From assembly GCA_020444515.1 (NCBI GenBank), contig JAHLKX010000007.1, positions 222,331 to 286,330 on the forward strand: DNA of 64,000 bases. The letters are read 5' to 3'. The position numbers and the translations under genes were made by a program. The stretch's first letter is position 1. Every line of letters starts with the position of its first letter. The notes under the pieces were generated by a model. That model saw nothing but the letters and a program-made list of their open reading frames with translations. It did not search any database and was not told the DNA's origin. Below, piece after piece: positions 36,533 to 46,268 of the stretch. Origin of the DNA: Bacteroidota bacterium. Its GTDB lineage: Bacteria; Bacteroidota; Bacteroidia; Bacteroidales; JAADJA01.

Positions 36533-36675
36533 TTTTATTTATCCCCATCCTGATTTTTCTATTTCCTTTTTCATTTCAATTTCTTTTAAGCCTCCGTTTT
36601 CATAAATCACCTGCTCTCCGATATCAATGAAAACTTCGATTTCGGATAGTGGCCTGATTGTAGGAGCTCATACTT

Positions 36676-36698
36676 AAGAGTCTGAAAAACAGACTCTT
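36676..36698. terminator. Intergenic hairpin
   Basis: A perfect 9-bp stem (AAGAGTCTG with CAGACTCTT) around AAAAA. There is no strong T-tract on either side. It may be a weak terminator or an RNA structure in the 403-bp gap. Confidence 0.4.
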
Positions 36699-36778
36699 GT
36701 TAGATATAAAATAGTTTGGTACGCTTTTATATATAGCGTGTCCCCGGTAAGGAAAACTATTCAAATCAGTAAGGTAAC

Positions 36779-36910
36779 ATGAGTTTAAAAAATGAAGAAC
36801 TGTCAAAAAGAGAATTTGAAGAATCAAAAGAGAGCTTTTCCAAAAGCCTTTTTTACATTCAGTTGATCAGTTTGATCCTCGCAATTTTAAGTTTCTTTCT
36901 AATTAATTGA
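36779..36910 (+). CDS. 43-aa single-pass membrane peptide
   Basis: A 43-residue ORF (MSLKNEELSKREFEESKES...) with a charged, helical N-terminal half and one hydrophobic helix (IQLISLILAILSFFL) at the C-terminus, the profile of a small tail-anchored membrane protein. It is 24 bp upstream of the 83-aa gene on the same strand and may be co-transcribed. I do not recognise a family. The clean helix/charge layout supports a real product. Confidence 0.45.
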   Translation: MSLKNEELSKREFEESKESFSKSLFYIQLISLILAILSFFLIN

Positions 36911-36934
36911 AGTATAAACTAAAAACCTGAACAA

Positions 36935-37186
36935 GTGATTACATCGTTAGACTTTCAAAATTTGACCGAAGACTTAAAAAGTTATGTTCTACTCAATAAC
37001 GGTCAACACGTAGCAGAAAGAAGTTATGGAATTTATAGCATCCAACTTTATGTGGTTTATGGTTTTTTCGTTGAAGTATACTATTTGCCCGGTTCGGATG
37101 AAATTGATCAGATAGTGGCTGTGCACTCAGATGAGGTTCTGAATTTATACCTCGAAAATATTAGCATCACAGACGCATACATGTAA
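36935..37186 (+). CDS. Conserved small hypothetical protein
   Basis: An 83-residue soluble protein with GTG start (MITSLDFQNLTEDLKSYVLLN). The segment SIQLYVVYGFFVEVYYLPGSDEIDQI resembles a small protein type found repeatedly in Bacteroidota, usually without assigned function. There is no signal peptide. It follows the 43-aa ORF closely and converges with the methyltransferase/reductase gene. The role is unknown. Confidence 0.55.
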   Translation: MITSLDFQNLTEDLKSYVLLNNGQHVAERSYGIYSIQLYVVYGFFVEVYYLPGSDEIDQIVAVHSDEVLNLYLENISITDAYM

Positions 37187-37258
37187 AAGGTAAGTGGAAA
37201 AAATGGTAAGGTAACTACGACAAAAGATTTAAAAACTTCTTCTTTTTCATAATTCTCT

Positions 37259-39091
37259 TTATAATACCTCCTTGAGTACTTCAAGGGGGTATTTAATATT
37301 TCCGAAAGGCATAGACACCTGCACGCCGGCAATCTCAGACTTAAGCTCCCGAATCGTTTCCCGGGCAATTTCAAGACCAATTTCTCGCGCTTCCTCTTTC
37401 GATTTTGTGGTGTACATCCTTTTCATAATTCGATCAGGAACGGAAGCACCCGGGACCTCGTTGTTCATAAACTCAGCATTTCGAACGCTTACCAGTGGCC
37501 ATACTCCTGCAATAATGGGTATGTTGAGATGTTCGATCCGTTTTTTAAATTGGAAAAAAAGTTCGTTGTCGAATACAGGTTGTGTGATGGCATATTCAGC
37601 TCCTGCTTTGACCTTCCATTCGAATCGACGGATTTCGTAATCCAGGTCAATTGCTCCCGGATTTACACCGACTCCAATAAAAAAACCGGTTGGATGTGAA
37701 ATGGTATTGCCACCAAGATCGACACCCGAATTCAGGTAGTTTACCACATTGGTCAAACCGATGGAATCCACATCAAAAACCGCCGTGGCATCGGGATAGG
37801 TCCCCATTTTGGGAGGATCCCCGGTTACCAGCAAAATGTTTTTAATGCCAGCAGCATAGGCACCCAGTAAATCACCTACCATACCAAGGAGGTTTCTGTC
37901 GCGGCAGGCATAATGCAGGATCACTTCCAAATCGGCCTGCTGCTGAATCATCAAAGAAAGGTAGCTGGCACCCATCCTCGATAGTGCACGTGGCCCATCA
38001 GGAATGTTAATGGCATTCACGCCTGCAATTTTCATTTCTATGGCCTGCTCCACAGGAAGGTCTGCATTGGCACCACGAGGAGGCACAATCTCAACAGAAG
38101 TCACAAATTCCTTATTGCAGATTTTTTCCGCAAAGGAAGATTTCTGACAGGTGGGAATGGCTGGTGTTCGCATCTCTTCTTCGACCACCTTTAATTCTTT
38201 AATGATTCTCTGGCGTGGCTGAATCGACTGGATCGATTTGCGCATTTCTTTAATGAAGGAAGGGTTGGTTCCACAGCATCCACCGATAACTGAGGCTCCA
38301 GCCTGAATAAATCGGCGGGTATATTCTGCAAAATAATCGGCACTGGCCAGGTAAATATTCCGACCATCAACATCTACCGGAGTCCCGGCATTGGGCATGA
38401 TGCTGATTGGAATACCGACCACATCGGCCATTTGTTCAAGGGCATCAAGCATGGGTTTAGGCCCTACGCTGCAATTGATCCCAACAATATCAGCTCCCCA
38501 TTCCTGGATACGGGAGGCAAAAAATCCAGGTTTCGTTCCGAATAGGGAGTTCCCATCATTGCCAATGGTCATCTGTGCGATAACAGGTATGTCAAAATGA
38601 TCTTTAACGGCTTTGATGGCCTGTTGGATAAGGTGAAGATCGGAGAAGGTTTCGAGGATGATCAGGTCTACACCCCCGTCAATAAGAGCGCTGGCTTGTT
38701 CGTGAAAAATTGATCTGGCTTCTTCCTCCGATAGGGGACCCCATGGTTCCAAACGTTCTTTTAAAGGACCAATCGATCCGGCAACATAAATATCCTCACC
38801 GGCTACTTCTCTGGCAATAGTGGCACCTTTAAAATTAATGTCATAAACTTTATCTTCCAGACCGAATTTCTGAAGTTTAGGACGATTGGCCCCAAAGGTA
38901 TTGGTCTCGATCACATCAGCTCCAGCCTCCACATATGCTTTGTGCAATTCCTGAATAAGCTTGGGACGGGTAAGATTCAATTCATCATAACAACTATTGA
39001 TGAATATACCTTTATTATATAGTTCGGTTCCGATAGCCCCATCAAAGAGCACCAGATTGTCTTTGATAAAATCAATAAAAGGAATGCGCAT
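37259..39091 (-). CDS. Homocysteine S-methyltransferase / methylenetetrahydrofolate reductase fusion
   Basis: A 610-residue two-domain enzyme. Residues 1-290 are a Zn-dependent homocysteine methyltransferase: DGAIGTELY, IETNTFGAN, and zinc cysteines in GINCSVG and GGCCGT. Residues about 310-610 are a MetF-like 5,10-methylenetetrahydrofolate reductase: VEIVPPRGAN, VTGDPPKMGTYPDA, IGVGVNPG and ITQPVFDN. It makes 5-methyl-THF and can also methylate homocysteine, like YitJ-type proteins. It lies 31 bp after metH in the same transcript and supplies MetH with methyl-THF. Confidence 0.9.
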   Translation of the reverse strand: MRIPFIDFIKDNLVLFDGAIGTELYNKGIFINSCYDELNLTRPKLIQELHKAYVEAGADVIETNTFGANRPKLQKFGLEDKVYDINFKGATIAREVAGEDIYVAGSIGPLKERLEPWGPLSEEEARSIFHEQASALIDGGVDLIILETFSDLHLIQQAIKAVKDHFDIPVIAQMTIGNDGNSLFGTKPGFFASRIQEWGADIVGINCSVGPKPMLDALEQMADVVGIPISIMPNAGTPVDVDGRNIYLASADYFAEYTRRFIQAGASVIGGCCGTNPSFIKEMRKSIQSIQPRQRIIKELKVVEEEMRTPAIPTCQKSSFAEKICNKEFVTSVEIVPPRGANADLPVEQAIEMKIAGVNAINIPDGPRALSRMGASYLSLMIQQQADLEVILHYACRDRNLLGMVGDLLGAYAAGIKNILLVTGDPPKMGTYPDATAVFDVDSIGLTNVVNYLNSGVDLGGNTISHPTGFFIGVGVNPGAIDLDYEIRRFEWKVKAGAEYAITQPVFDNELFFQFKKRIEHLNIPIIAGVWPLVSVRNAEFMNNEVPGASVPDRIMKRMYTTKSKEEAREIGLEIARETIRELKSEIAGVQVSMPFGNIKYPLEVLKEVL

Positions 39092-39122
39092 TTTTCCTGA
39101 ATTTCAAATTTCGTTCATTCAA

Positions 39123-42100
39123 TTATTTGTAGTTAAGATTGGCATTAAGCCAGGTTTCGATTTGTGCTTCCGAAACGTTTTTTCGATTGGCATAGTCTTT
39201 TACCTGATCCCTGCCGATTTTACCCAGATTGAAATATTGTGACATAGGATGTGCAAAATAATAGCCACTCACTGAGGCTGCAGGGTACATGGCAAAATTT
39301 TCCGTGAGTTTGATTCCTGATTTTTCTTCAGCATTCAACAGATCAAATAATACGCCTTTCTCCGAATGTTCTGGACAGGCAGGGTATCCCGGTGCTGGAC
39401 GGATGCCTTGATATTCTTCACGGAGCATCGATTCAAGATCCAGGTTCTCATTTTTTGCATACCCCCAGTATTCCTTTCGAACCTTTTCATGAATGAGTTC
39501 TGCGAAAGCTTCGGCAAGCCGGTCGGCCAGCACTTTCATCATAATGCTGTTGTAATCATCCAGATCCTTTTCAAACAGTTCGGTCCATTTCTCCAGACCA
39601 ATCCCAGCAGTTACCGCAAAACCACCAAAATAATCAGGTAATCCTGAATCTTTGGGCGCAATAAAATCCGCCAGGGAAAGATTGGGAATTCCAGGCTTCT
39701 TTTCCTGCTGATTGCGCAAAAAACGGAACGTAGTGATTACCTCGTGGCGGCTTTCATCTTTATAAAGCTCTACATCCTCACCGATGGAATTGGCCGGGTA
39801 AAACCCGATAACACCGCGGGCAGTAAGCATGTTATCCTTCACAATTTTGCTGAGCAGGATTTGCGCATCATTAAATAGTTTCTTAGCTTCTTCTCCTTTA
39901 ATGGGATCTTCAAAAATCTTCGGGTATTTACCATTGATTTTCCAGGCATGGAAAAAGAAAGTCCAGTCAATGTAATCCTTAATTTCCGCAAGCGGATAAC
40001 TTTCAAAGTATTTATTACCCGTGAAAGTTGGCTTGTAAAGATCGTTTGGACTCCATTTGATATTTAATTTATTTTCGATGGCCAATTTGTAACTGATATA
40101 ATTGGATTCGGATTTCCTCGACTCATGTTTTTGGCGAAGCTCATCATACTTCAGTTTAACTGCAGCAGCATATTTCTCTTTTTGTTCTTCTGAGATCAGG
40201 CTTGCCGAAACACCAACTCCTTTTGAAGCATCACGCACATGGACTACAGGAGCATGATAATTAGGGGCTATTTTAACTGCTGTATGAATTTCGGAGGTGG
40301 TTGCACCACCAATCAGCAGCGGTACGTTCAATCCCTGCCTTTCCATCTCTTTGGCTACATGGACCATTTCTTCCAGTGAAGGCGTGATCAATCCACTCAA
40401 CCCCAACAGGTCGGCTTTTTCGTCCTGAACCACTTTTAAAATCTTATCAGCCGGGACCATTACACCCAGATCAATTACCTCAAAATTATTGCAGGCCAGC
40501 ACCACACCTACAATATTTTTACCAATATCATGGACATCCCCTTTTACGGTTGCCATGACGATCTTCCCGGCAGATTTCACCTCTCCACCGCCTGCCTTTT
40601 GCTCCGCTTCAATGTAAGGTAGCAATTTGGCCACCGCTTTTTTCATTACACGGGCACTTTTTACAACCTGGGGAAGAAACATTTTTCCAGAACCGAAAAG
40701 ATCACCAACCACATTCATTCCATCCATCAGGGGTCCTTCAATCACATTCAGGGCACGCTCGTATTGTTGTCGGGCTTCTTCCACATCATCCTCTACAAAA
40801 TCAACAATCCCTTTCACCAGTGCATGTTTAAGCCTTTCCTGGACAGTGTTCTCACGCCATTCATCTTTTTTAACCTCAACTTCATCTTTGGCTTTCACCT
40901 TCTCAGCAAAAGCGATTAGCCTTTCGGTCGCATCCTTTCTGCGATTCAAAATGGCATCTTCTACCAATGTCAGCAGGTCTTTAGGAATCTCATCATAAAC
41001 CTGCAACATTCCGGCATTCACGATTCCCATATCAAGGCCGGCTTGTATGGCATGATAAAGGAAAGCCGAATGCATGGCTTCTCTCACCACGTCATTCCCC
41101 CTGAAGGAAAAGGAGAGGTTGCTGATACCACCACTCACTTTGGCATGCGGCAGGTTATCTTTGATCCATCTTGTAGCATTGATAAAATCAACAGCATAAT
41201 TGTTATGTTCTTCAATGCCCGTAGCGATGGTCAGTATGTTGGGATCGAAGATAATATCTTCCGGTGGGAAATGGAGCTCTTCGGTGAGGATGTTATAGGC
41301 CCTTTCGCAAATTTCAATCTTTCGTTCGTAACTGGCAGCCTGTCCCTTTTCATCAAAGGCCATTACCACAACAGCAGCGCCATAGTCCCTCACTTTAGCA
41401 GCATGTTCCCTGAATTCATTTTCACCTTCCTTCATGCTGATGGAGTTTACAATGGCTTTGCCCTGAACACATTTGAGACCGGCTTCCAGAACGGTCCATT
41501 TCGAGGAATCGATCATGATCGGTACTTTTGCAATATCCGGTTCAGCAGCTACAAGGTTCAGGAATTTCACCATGGCTGTCTCTGAATCGAGCATCGCATC
41601 ATCCATATTGATATCGATCACCTGGGCGCCGTTTTCCACTTGTTGACGTGCAATGGATAGCGCTTCTTCATAATTTTCTTCCCGGATAAGCCGTGCAAAT
41701 TTCCGCGAGCCACTCACATTGGTGCGTTCTCCGATATTGATAAAGTTACTTCCGGGATAAACCATTAAGGGTTCCAGTCCACTGAGTTTCATATGATGGT
41801 CATCCACCGGTTTTTCCCTTGGCTGGGATTGTTCGGCAATTTTAACAAATTCACGAATGTGATCCGGTGTTGTGCCGCAACAACCTCCTATGATATTGGC
41901 AAATCGTTGATCCATAAAGTCTTTGAGATGTCCGGCCATGATCTCCGGTGTTTCATCATATTCTCCAAACTGGTTGGGCAAACCTGCATTGGGATAAACA
42001 CTCACGTAAAACGGTGCTTTGTTTGAGAGTTCTTCAAGATAGGGTCGCAACTCCCGGGCTCCAAGCGCACAATTCAGTCCTACAGAAAGCAGGTCGAGGT

Positions 42101-42800
42101 GTGAAATAGAATTCAGGAAAGCTTCGGTGGTTTGACCTGAAAGCGTTCGTCCGCTGGCATCGGTAATCGTACCTGAGACCATCAATGGGAGTTTTGCATT
42201 TTTCTCACGAAAAACCTCTGAAACAGCCATGATAGCTGCCTTGGCATTGAGGGTGTCAAATATGGTTTCGATGAGCAAAATGTCAACACCGCCATCCATG
42301 AGACCGATGGCTTGTTCTTTATAAGCCTCTTTAAGGTCATCGAAACTGACGGCCCGATAGCCAGGATTATTTACGTCGGGTGACAAAGAAGCGGTTTTAT
42401 TCGTTGGTCCCATGGCTCCTGCCACAAAACGTGGTTTGGTAGGATTGGAAGCGGTAACCTTAGCAGCCGCTTCTATGGCTATTTTTGCTGAGGTTTTATT
42501 AATTTCATAAACCAAGTTTTCCATATGGTAATCAGCCATGGAGTAGCGATTGGCATTGAAAGTATTGGTCTCAATGATATCAGAACCAGCTTCCAGGTAT
42601 TTTTCATGAATTTGGCGGATGATATGCGGTTGTGTCAAAGACAATAAGTCGTTATTTCCTTTCAGATCATGCGGGAAATTAGCAAAACGTTCACCCCGGT
42701 AATCCTCCTCAGTCAGTTTATAATCCTGGATCATGGTTCCCATAGCCCCATCAAGTACCAGAATGCGTTTTTCTATTTCGGTGTATATATTTTTATTCAT
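39123..42800 (-). CDS. metH: Cobalamin-dependent methionine synthase
   Basis: A 1225-residue enzyme with all four MetH modules in order. These are: a homocysteine domain ([10 protein letters not shown], zinc cysteines in GLNCALG and GGCCGTTP); a pterin domain ([12 protein letters not shown]); a cap plus B12 domain with [11 protein letters not shown], where His757 is the expected lower axial cobalt ligand (His759 in E. coli); and a C-terminal reactivation domain. It methylates homocysteine with methyl-THF. The frame opens at 42839, but ATG 42800 gives the normal N-terminus. I see no cobalamin or SAM riboswitch in the short divergent region upstream. Confidence 0.96.
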   Translation of the reverse strand: MNKNIYTEIEKRILVLDGAMGTMIQDYKLTEEDYRGERFANFPHDLKGNNDLLSLTQPHIIRQIHEKYLEAGSDIIETNTFNANRYSMADYHMENLVYEINKTSAKIAIEAAAKVTASNPTKPRFVAGAMGPTNKTASLSPDVNNPGYRAVSFDDLKEAYKEQAIGLMDGGVDILLIETIFDTLNAKAAIMAVSEVFREKNAKLPLMVSGTITDASGRTLSGQTTEAFLNSISHLDLLSVGLNCALGARELRPYLEELSNKAPFYVSVYPNAGLPNQFGEYDETPEIMAGHLKDFMDQRFANIIGGCCGTTPDHIREFVKIAEQSQPREKPVDDHHMKLSGLEPLMVYPGSNFINIGERTNVSGSRKFARLIREENYEEALSIARQQVENGAQVIDINMDDAMLDSETAMVKFLNLVAAEPDIAKVPIMIDSSKWTVLEAGLKCVQGKAIVNSISMKEGENEFREHAAKVRDYGAAVVVMAFDEKGQAASYERKIEICERAYNILTEELHFPPEDIIFDPNILTIATGIEEHNNYAVDFINATRWIKDNLPHAKVSGGISNLSFSFRGNDVVREAMHSAFLYHAIQAGLDMGIVNAGMLQVYDEIPKDLLTLVEDAILNRRKDATERLIAFAEKVKAKDEVEVKKDEWRENTVQERLKHALVKGIVDFVEDDVEEARQQYERALNVIEGPLMDGMNVVGDLFGSGKMFLPQVVKSARVMKKAVAKLLPYIEAEQKAGGGEVKSAGKIVMATVKGDVHDIGKNIVGVVLACNNFEVIDLGVMVPADKILKVVQDEKADLLGLSGLITPSLEEMVHVAKEMERQGLNVPLLIGGATTSEIHTAVKIAPNYHAPVVHVRDASKGVGVSASLISEEQKEKYAAAVKLKYDELRQKHESRKSESNYISYKLAIENKLNIKWSPNDLYKPTFTGNKYFESYPLAEIKDYIDWTFFFHAWKINGKYPKIFEDPIKGEEAKKLFNDAQILLSKIVKDNMLTARGVIGFYPANSIGEDVELYKDESRHEVITTFRFLRNQQEKKPGIPNLSLADFIAPKDSGLPDYFGGFAVTAGIGLEKWTELFEKDLDDYNSIMMKVLADRLAEAFAELIHEKVRKEYWGYAKNENLDLESMLREEYQGIRPAPGYPACPEHSEKGVLFDLLNAEEKSGIKLTENFAMYPAASVSGYYFAHPMSQYFNLGKIGRDQVKDYANRKNVSEAQIETWLNANLNYK

Positions 42801-42896
42801 TGAGTCAGGTATCATTAGTTTTGATGAAATATATTGCAAAATAAAGAATTTCAGGCACCATCACCAAAAAATAGTGCGATTGTAAAATCATTCTAC

Positions 42897-42904
42897 TAAA
42901 TTTG
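42897..42904 (+). promoter_or_regulatory. -7 promoter element of the GNAT-like gene
   Basis: TAAATTTG, an exact TAnnTTTG match, 27 bp before the start codon at 42932, in the divergent region shared with metH. Confidence 0.55.
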
Positions 42905-42931
42905 TTCACTTAAAACATACCAGTTTTTATA

Positions 42932-44047
42932 ATGTTTGAAATTAAAGAGGTTAACCATAAAAAAGACTTAAAGCAATTTGTTGATTTACCTTTTTCGATT
43001 TACAAGGGCAATGCCTTTTGGGCACCTCCAATCAAAGAAGATGAGATCAAACAATTGCAACCGGAAACCAATCCTGCTTTTAAGTCATGCACCACTAAAT
43101 TCTGGACCTTATGGGATGGACGGAATTGCATCGGTCGTATCGGGGCGATCATCAATCACGATTACAATCAGAAGATCAATGCAAAGATGGGTCGTATTTC
43201 CCGGATGGAATTCATAGATGATCAGAATGCCTCTGCTCAACTATTTAGTGCCGCCGAATCATGGCTGCGTGAGCAAGGTATGACAGCCGTGCACGGTCCG
43301 CTTGGTTTCAATAACCTCGACAACCAGGGACTGTTGATCGAAGGGTTTGATTATCAGCCGTCCATTGCTTCAGTCTATCACTTCCCTTATTATAAGACGC
43401 ACTTTGAGGCTCATGGCTACCAAAAGGAAAATGATTGGATCGAATTCAGGCTTACCATTGGTGATACCGCCCTGGATAAAGCCAGACGTGGAGCTGAAAT
43501 TGTCAAACGACGGTATGGCTTTACTGTCAAAACCTTTCCGTCGACCAAAGAAATGCAAGCATTTGCCGGGCCGGTATTCAATATGATGAATGAAGCTTTT
43601 GGCGTATTGCCTTATGTTACCCCTTTCAATGATGAAATGATTGATTATATCCGGAAGAAATATTTCAGGGTGCTGGATCCGCGATTTGTTAAGATCATCA
43701 TGAAAGAAAATGAGATCGTTGCCTTCATCATTGGCATGCCTTCCCTGACTGAAGCCATGCAAAAAGCCAATGGGAAGCTTTTTCCGTTTGGCGTATTTCA
43801 TATCATGAAAGCCATGAAAAAACCTGAGGTAATCGACTTATTGCTTACCGGTGTAGCACCGGAATATCATACGAGTGGTGCTGCTGTCATATTGTTTGCA
43901 GAGTTGCAAAATGAAATGGTTAAACACGGCATTACCCAAATGGAGACCACCGGAATTTTTGAAGACAACCACAATGTGATCAGCAACTGGAAAAACTTTC
44001 CTCACATTCAACATAAGCGCCGTCGCTGTTTTGTGAAGAATTTGTAA
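42932..44047 (+). CDS. GNAT-like N-acetyltransferase family protein
   Basis: A 371-residue soluble protein resembling the YghO-like GNAT proteins. The N-terminal half has FVDLPFSIYKGNAFWAPP and IGRIGAIINHDYN, and the second half has MKENEIVAFIIGMP and a C-terminal GIFEDNHNVISNWKNF segment like the end of a GNAT acetyl-CoA fold. The acyl acceptor is unknown. It is divergent from metH, with its own promoter, and followed by ahcY after 164 bp. There is no evidence that it belongs to the methionine pathway. Confidence 0.7.
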   Translation: MFEIKEVNHKKDLKQFVDLPFSIYKGNAFWAPPIKEDEIKQLQPETNPAFKSCTTKFWTLWDGRNCIGRIGAIINHDYNQKINAKMGRISRMEFIDDQNASAQLFSAAESWLREQGMTAVHGPLGFNNLDNQGLLIEGFDYQPSIASVYHFPYYKTHFEAHGYQKENDWIEFRLTIGDTALDKARRGAEIVKRRYGFTVKTFPSTKEMQAFAGPVFNMMNEAFGVLPYVTPFNDEMIDYIRKKYFRVLDPRFVKIIMKENEIVAFIIGMPSLTEAMQKANGKLFPFGVFHIMKAMKKPEVIDLLLTGVAPEYHTSGAAVILFAELQNEMVKHGITQMETTGIFEDNHNVISNWKNFPHIQHKRRRCFVKNL

Positions 44048-44129
44048 CCTTTCATTGCATTTTTCCTATACGTGTGAACTTAATCCCTTTTCGCAGGTTA
44101 TTAAGGTAGAATTTATACATCCGGGAGTT

Positions 44130-44160
44130 TTTGGTAAAACCGGATTTAATCGTAAATTTG
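44130..44160 (+). promoter_or_regulatory. Promoter of ahcY
   Basis: TTTG at 44130-44133 and TAAATTTG at 44153-44160 with a 19-bp spacer: a full consensus Bacteroidota promoter, about 50 bp before the ahcY ATG. Confidence 0.75.
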
Positions 44161-44211
44161 CAAACTTTTTAATATCATACAATTAACACAATATTAAGAT
44201 CTGAATTCATT

Positions 44212-45633
44212 ATGGAAACTTTAACTGTTGATAAAAACCTGGCTTATAAAATTGCAGATATCAAACTGGCCGAATGGGGCCGGAAAGAAATTGAAATTGC
44301 TGAAAAGGAAATGCCCGGTTTGATGTCGATTCGTAGAAAATATGCCAAAGATAAACCATTGAAGGGTGCCCGCATAACCGGTTCATTGCACATGACCATC
44401 CAAACCGCGGTATTGATTGAAACGCTGGTAGAACTTGGTGCCGATGTGCGCTGGGCCAGTTGTAATATCTTTTCCACACAGGATCATGCTGCTGCAGCCA
44501 TTGCCGCAACTGGTGTTCCCGTATTTGCCTGGAAAGGTGAAACCCTGGATGAATACTGGTGGTGTACAAACCAGGCGCTTACATTTCCGGATGGTGATGG
44601 CCCCGATATGATTGTTGATGATGGAGGAGATGCTACACTATTGATCCACAAAGGATTTGAAGTGGAGAACAATCCTGAATTATTAAAGCAAAAAGTGAAA
44701 AATCCGGAGGAGGCAGCCATTTTAAAACAACTTCAGTCAACCTATGTAGAAGATAATAGCAAATGGCATCGTTCCGCCAAGCGATTGAAAGGTGTTTCAG
44801 AAGAAACCACTACCGGTGTTCACCGATTGTATCAGATGATGGATAAGGGAAAATTACTTGCTCCTGCCATCAATGTGAATGACTCTGTTACCAAATCGAA
44901 ATTTGATAATCTTTATGGCTGTCGTGAATCACTTGCTGATGGTATAAAGCGTGCAACCGACGTGATGGTAGCCGGCAAGGTGGTTGTTGTGGCTGGTTAT
45001 GGTGATGTTGGGAAAGGTAGTGCCAAATCAATGAAAGGATACGGTGCGCGTGTTGTGATCACAGAAATTGATCCGATCAATGCACTTCAGGCTGCTATGG
45101 AAGGTTTCCAGGTAACCACTATGGAAGAAGCCGTAAAGTTTGGGAATATTTTCGTGACCACAACCGGAAATAAGGATGTGATCACGGTAGATCATATGAA
45201 AGCTATGAAGGATCAGGCCATTGTTTGTAATATTGGCCATTTTGATAATGAAATACAGGTGGAGCCACTCAATGAACTTCCGGGCGTAAAGAAAATCAAT
45301 ATTAAACCTCAGGTTGATAAATACATCTTCCCTGATGGTCATGAGATTTTCCTGCTTGCTGAAGGACGCCTGGTTAATCTGGGTTGTGCCAATGGACATC
45401 CATCCTTTGTTATGAGTAACTCTTTTTCGAACCAGACACTGGCTCAACTAGATCTATGGCAAAATAACTATGAAGTAGGTGTTTATCGCCTTCCTAAAAA
45501 ACTGGATGAGGAAGTAGCCCGTCTCCACCTCGAACAAATTGGGGTTAAGTTGACAAAACTTACTAAGGATCAAGCTGATTATCTTGGCGTACCCATTGAG
45601 GGGCCTTATAAACCAGAGCACTACAGGTATTAA
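44212..45633 (+). CDS. ahcY: Adenosylhomocysteinase (SAH hydrolase)
   Basis: A 473-residue enzyme that splits S-adenosylhomocysteine into adenosine and homocysteine using bound NAD. Clear family segments are [18 protein letters not shown], the catalytic-site [14 protein letters not shown] equivalent ([14 protein letters not shown]), the NAD loop [22 protein letters not shown] and the C-terminal KPEHYRY. Length is normal for the bacterial form with a short insertion. With metH and the methyltransferase/MTHFR gene nearby it completes the activated methyl cycle. It has its own strong promoter and terminator. Confidence 0.97.
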   Translation: METLTVDKNLAYKIADIKLAEWGRKEIEIAEKEMPGLMSIRRKYAKDKPLKGARITGSLHMTIQTAVLIETLVELGADVRWASCNIFSTQDHAAAAIAATGVPVFAWKGETLDEYWWCTNQALTFPDGDGPDMIVDDGGDATLLIHKGFEVENNPELLKQKVKNPEEAAILKQLQSTYVEDNSKWHRSAKRLKGVSEETTTGVHRLYQMMDKGKLLAPAINVNDSVTKSKFDNLYGCRESLADGIKRATDVMVAGKVVVVAGYGDVGKGSAKSMKGYGARVVITEIDPINALQAAMEGFQVTTMEEAVKFGNIFVTTTGNKDVITVDHMKAMKDQAIVCNIGHFDNEIQVEPLNELPGVKKINIKPQVDKYIFPDGHEIFLLAEGRLVNLGCANGHPSFVMSNSFSNQTLAQLDLWQNNYEVGVYRLPKKLDEEVARLHLEQIGVKLTKLTKDQADYLGVPIEGPYKPEHYRY

Positions 45634-45681
45634 TTCAGAAAAATTTCGTAGATCGAAATTTGATATTCCAATTTATACACT

Positions 45682-45707
45682 AAAGTCCGAAGTTATCTTC
45701 GGACTTT
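45682..45707 (+). terminator. Rho-independent terminator of ahcY
   Basis: A perfect 11-bp stem, AAAGTCCGAAG with CTTCGGACTTT, around TTAT, followed by TATATTT. It starts 48 bp after the ahcY stop. Confidence 0.85.
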
Positions 45708-45721
45708 TATATTTACAACAT

Positions 45722-45750
45722 TTTGAAACCAAAAGAAATTATTATTTTTG
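45722..45750 (+). promoter_or_regulatory. Promoter of tRNA-Arg
   Basis: TTTG at 45722-45725 and TATTTTTG at 45743-45750 with a 17-bp spacer, 12 bp before the tRNA-Arg gene. Confidence 0.6.
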
Positions 45751-45761
45751 CACCAGATTTT

Positions 45762-45833
45762 GGCCCTGTAGTTCAATGGATAGAACGGAAGTTTCCTAAA
45801 CTTTAAATATAGGTTCGATTCCTATCGGGGCTA
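45762..45833 (+). tRNA. tRNA-Arg (anticodon CCT)
   Basis: A complete cloverleaf: acceptor GGCCCTG/CGGGGCT, D-arm GTTC...GAAC, anticodon stem GAAGT/ACTTT with loop TTCCTAA (anticodon CCT), T-arm ATAGGTTCGATTCCTAT. CCA is not encoded. The segment from position 8 (TAG at 45769) onward, plus the terminator after it, is repeated 350 bp downstream at 46119. Confidence 0.94.
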
Positions 45834-45837
45834 CATC

Positions 45838-45866
45838 AACCCTGAAATTTTTTTCAGGGTTTTTTT
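45838..45866 (+). terminator. Rho-independent terminator of tRNA-Arg
   Basis: A 10-bp stem, AACCCTGAAA with TTTCAGGGTT, around TTTT, running into a T-tract. It stands between the tRNA and the GIY-YIG gene and has a degraded duplicate at 46269-46290. Confidence 0.85.
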
Positions 45867-45869
45867 ACG

Positions 45870-46121
45870 ATGTTTTACGTTTATGCAATTTACAGTTTAA
45901 GAGACCATCGGATTTATGTTGGATTAACAACAAATACCGACAAGCGCCTGAAGGCGCATAATGCAGGCCATACGCGATCAACAAAAGCCTATTGTCCCTG
46001 GCAAATATTTTATTATGAAATCTTTTCCACGCGCGAATTAGCAAGGAATCGGGAAAAATATTTCAAAAGTGGTATCGGAAAAGAAAGATTGAGAGAGAAA
46101 CTCCTTGAAATTCTTAAATAG
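45870..46121 (+). CDS. Small GIY-YIG nuclease family protein
   Basis: An 83-residue single GIY-YIG domain: YVYAIYSL and RIYVGLTTN form the two signature strands. The catalytic Arg is expected in DKRLKAHNAG, and STKAYCPW and the Glu in NREKYFKSG complete the pattern. Such small nucleases are common in Bacteroidota; their substrates are mostly unknown. The gene starts 4 bp after the tRNA-Arg terminator, and its TAG stop is the first three bases of the duplicated tRNA segment (TAGTTCAATGGATA). Gene and tRNA fragment thus form one 350-bp repeat unit. Confidence 0.85.
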   Translation: MFYVYAIYSLRDHRIYVGLTTNTDKRLKAHNAGHTRSTKAYCPWQIFYYEIFSTRELARNREKYFKSGIGKERLREKLLEILK

Positions 46122-46132
46122 TTCAATGGATA

Positions 46133-46172
46133 CCTGCCTGCCGACGCCAGGGCCATTGCAACGGCAGGCAGG
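46133..46172. repeat. 40-bp palindromic insert in the D-loop of the tRNA copy
   Basis: Perfect 11-bp terminal arms, CCTGCCTGCCG and CGGCAGGCAGG, around an 18-bp centre. It interrupts the tRNA copy exactly between GGATA and GAAC, with no visible target duplication. Confidence 0.85.
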
Positions 46173-46206
46173 GAACGGAAGTTTCCTAAACTTTAAATGT
46201 AGTTTC

Positions 46207-46246
46207 CCTGCACTCCGAAAATAGGGGCTTACGCATGGCAGGCGGG
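46207..46246. repeat. 40-bp diverged palindromic insert in the T-loop of the tRNA copy
   Basis: Same length as the first insert and alignable over all 40 positions (about 25 identical). It begins CCTGC and ends GGCAGGCGGG, and interrupts the copy between GTTTC and GATTCC. It appears to be an older or faster-diverged member of the same repeat family. Confidence 0.75.
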
Positions 46247-46268
46247 GATTCCTGCTGGGGCTACACTG

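Larger units (their letters stand above)
36376..36778. other. Gene-poor stretch, possible remnant
   Basis: About 400 bp without a clear gene. On the minus strand two short adjoining frames read like protein: one ends GGLKEIEMKKEIEKSGWG, the next is a 40-codon ORF at 36410-36532. Neither has a recognisable family, and the first lacks an obvious start, so this may be a decayed gene. A hairpin lies at 36676-36698. Confidence 0.4.
46119..46263 (+). pseudogene. Broken duplicate of tRNA-Arg with two insertions
   Basis: The sequence from tRNA position 8 to position 73 is recognisable in three blocks. These are TAGTTCAATGGATA; then GAACGGAAGTTTCC through TAG and TTC; then GATTCCT...GGGGCTACA. Two 40-bp palindromic inserts separate them, one in the D-loop and one in the T-loop. 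The 5' acceptor strand is absent, being replaced by the end of the GIY-YIG gene. It cannot form a normal tRNA. Confidence 0.85.

Noticed and set aside
42801..42931. Cobalamin or SAM riboswitch before metH
   Set aside because: The divergent region is only about 130 bp, holds a promoter for the plus-strand gene, and shows no B12-box or SAM-type helices.
44048..44211. SAH or SAM riboswitch before ahcY
   Set aside because: Only about 50 bp separate the predicted promoter from the ATG, too short for a known aptamer, and no conserved core is visible.
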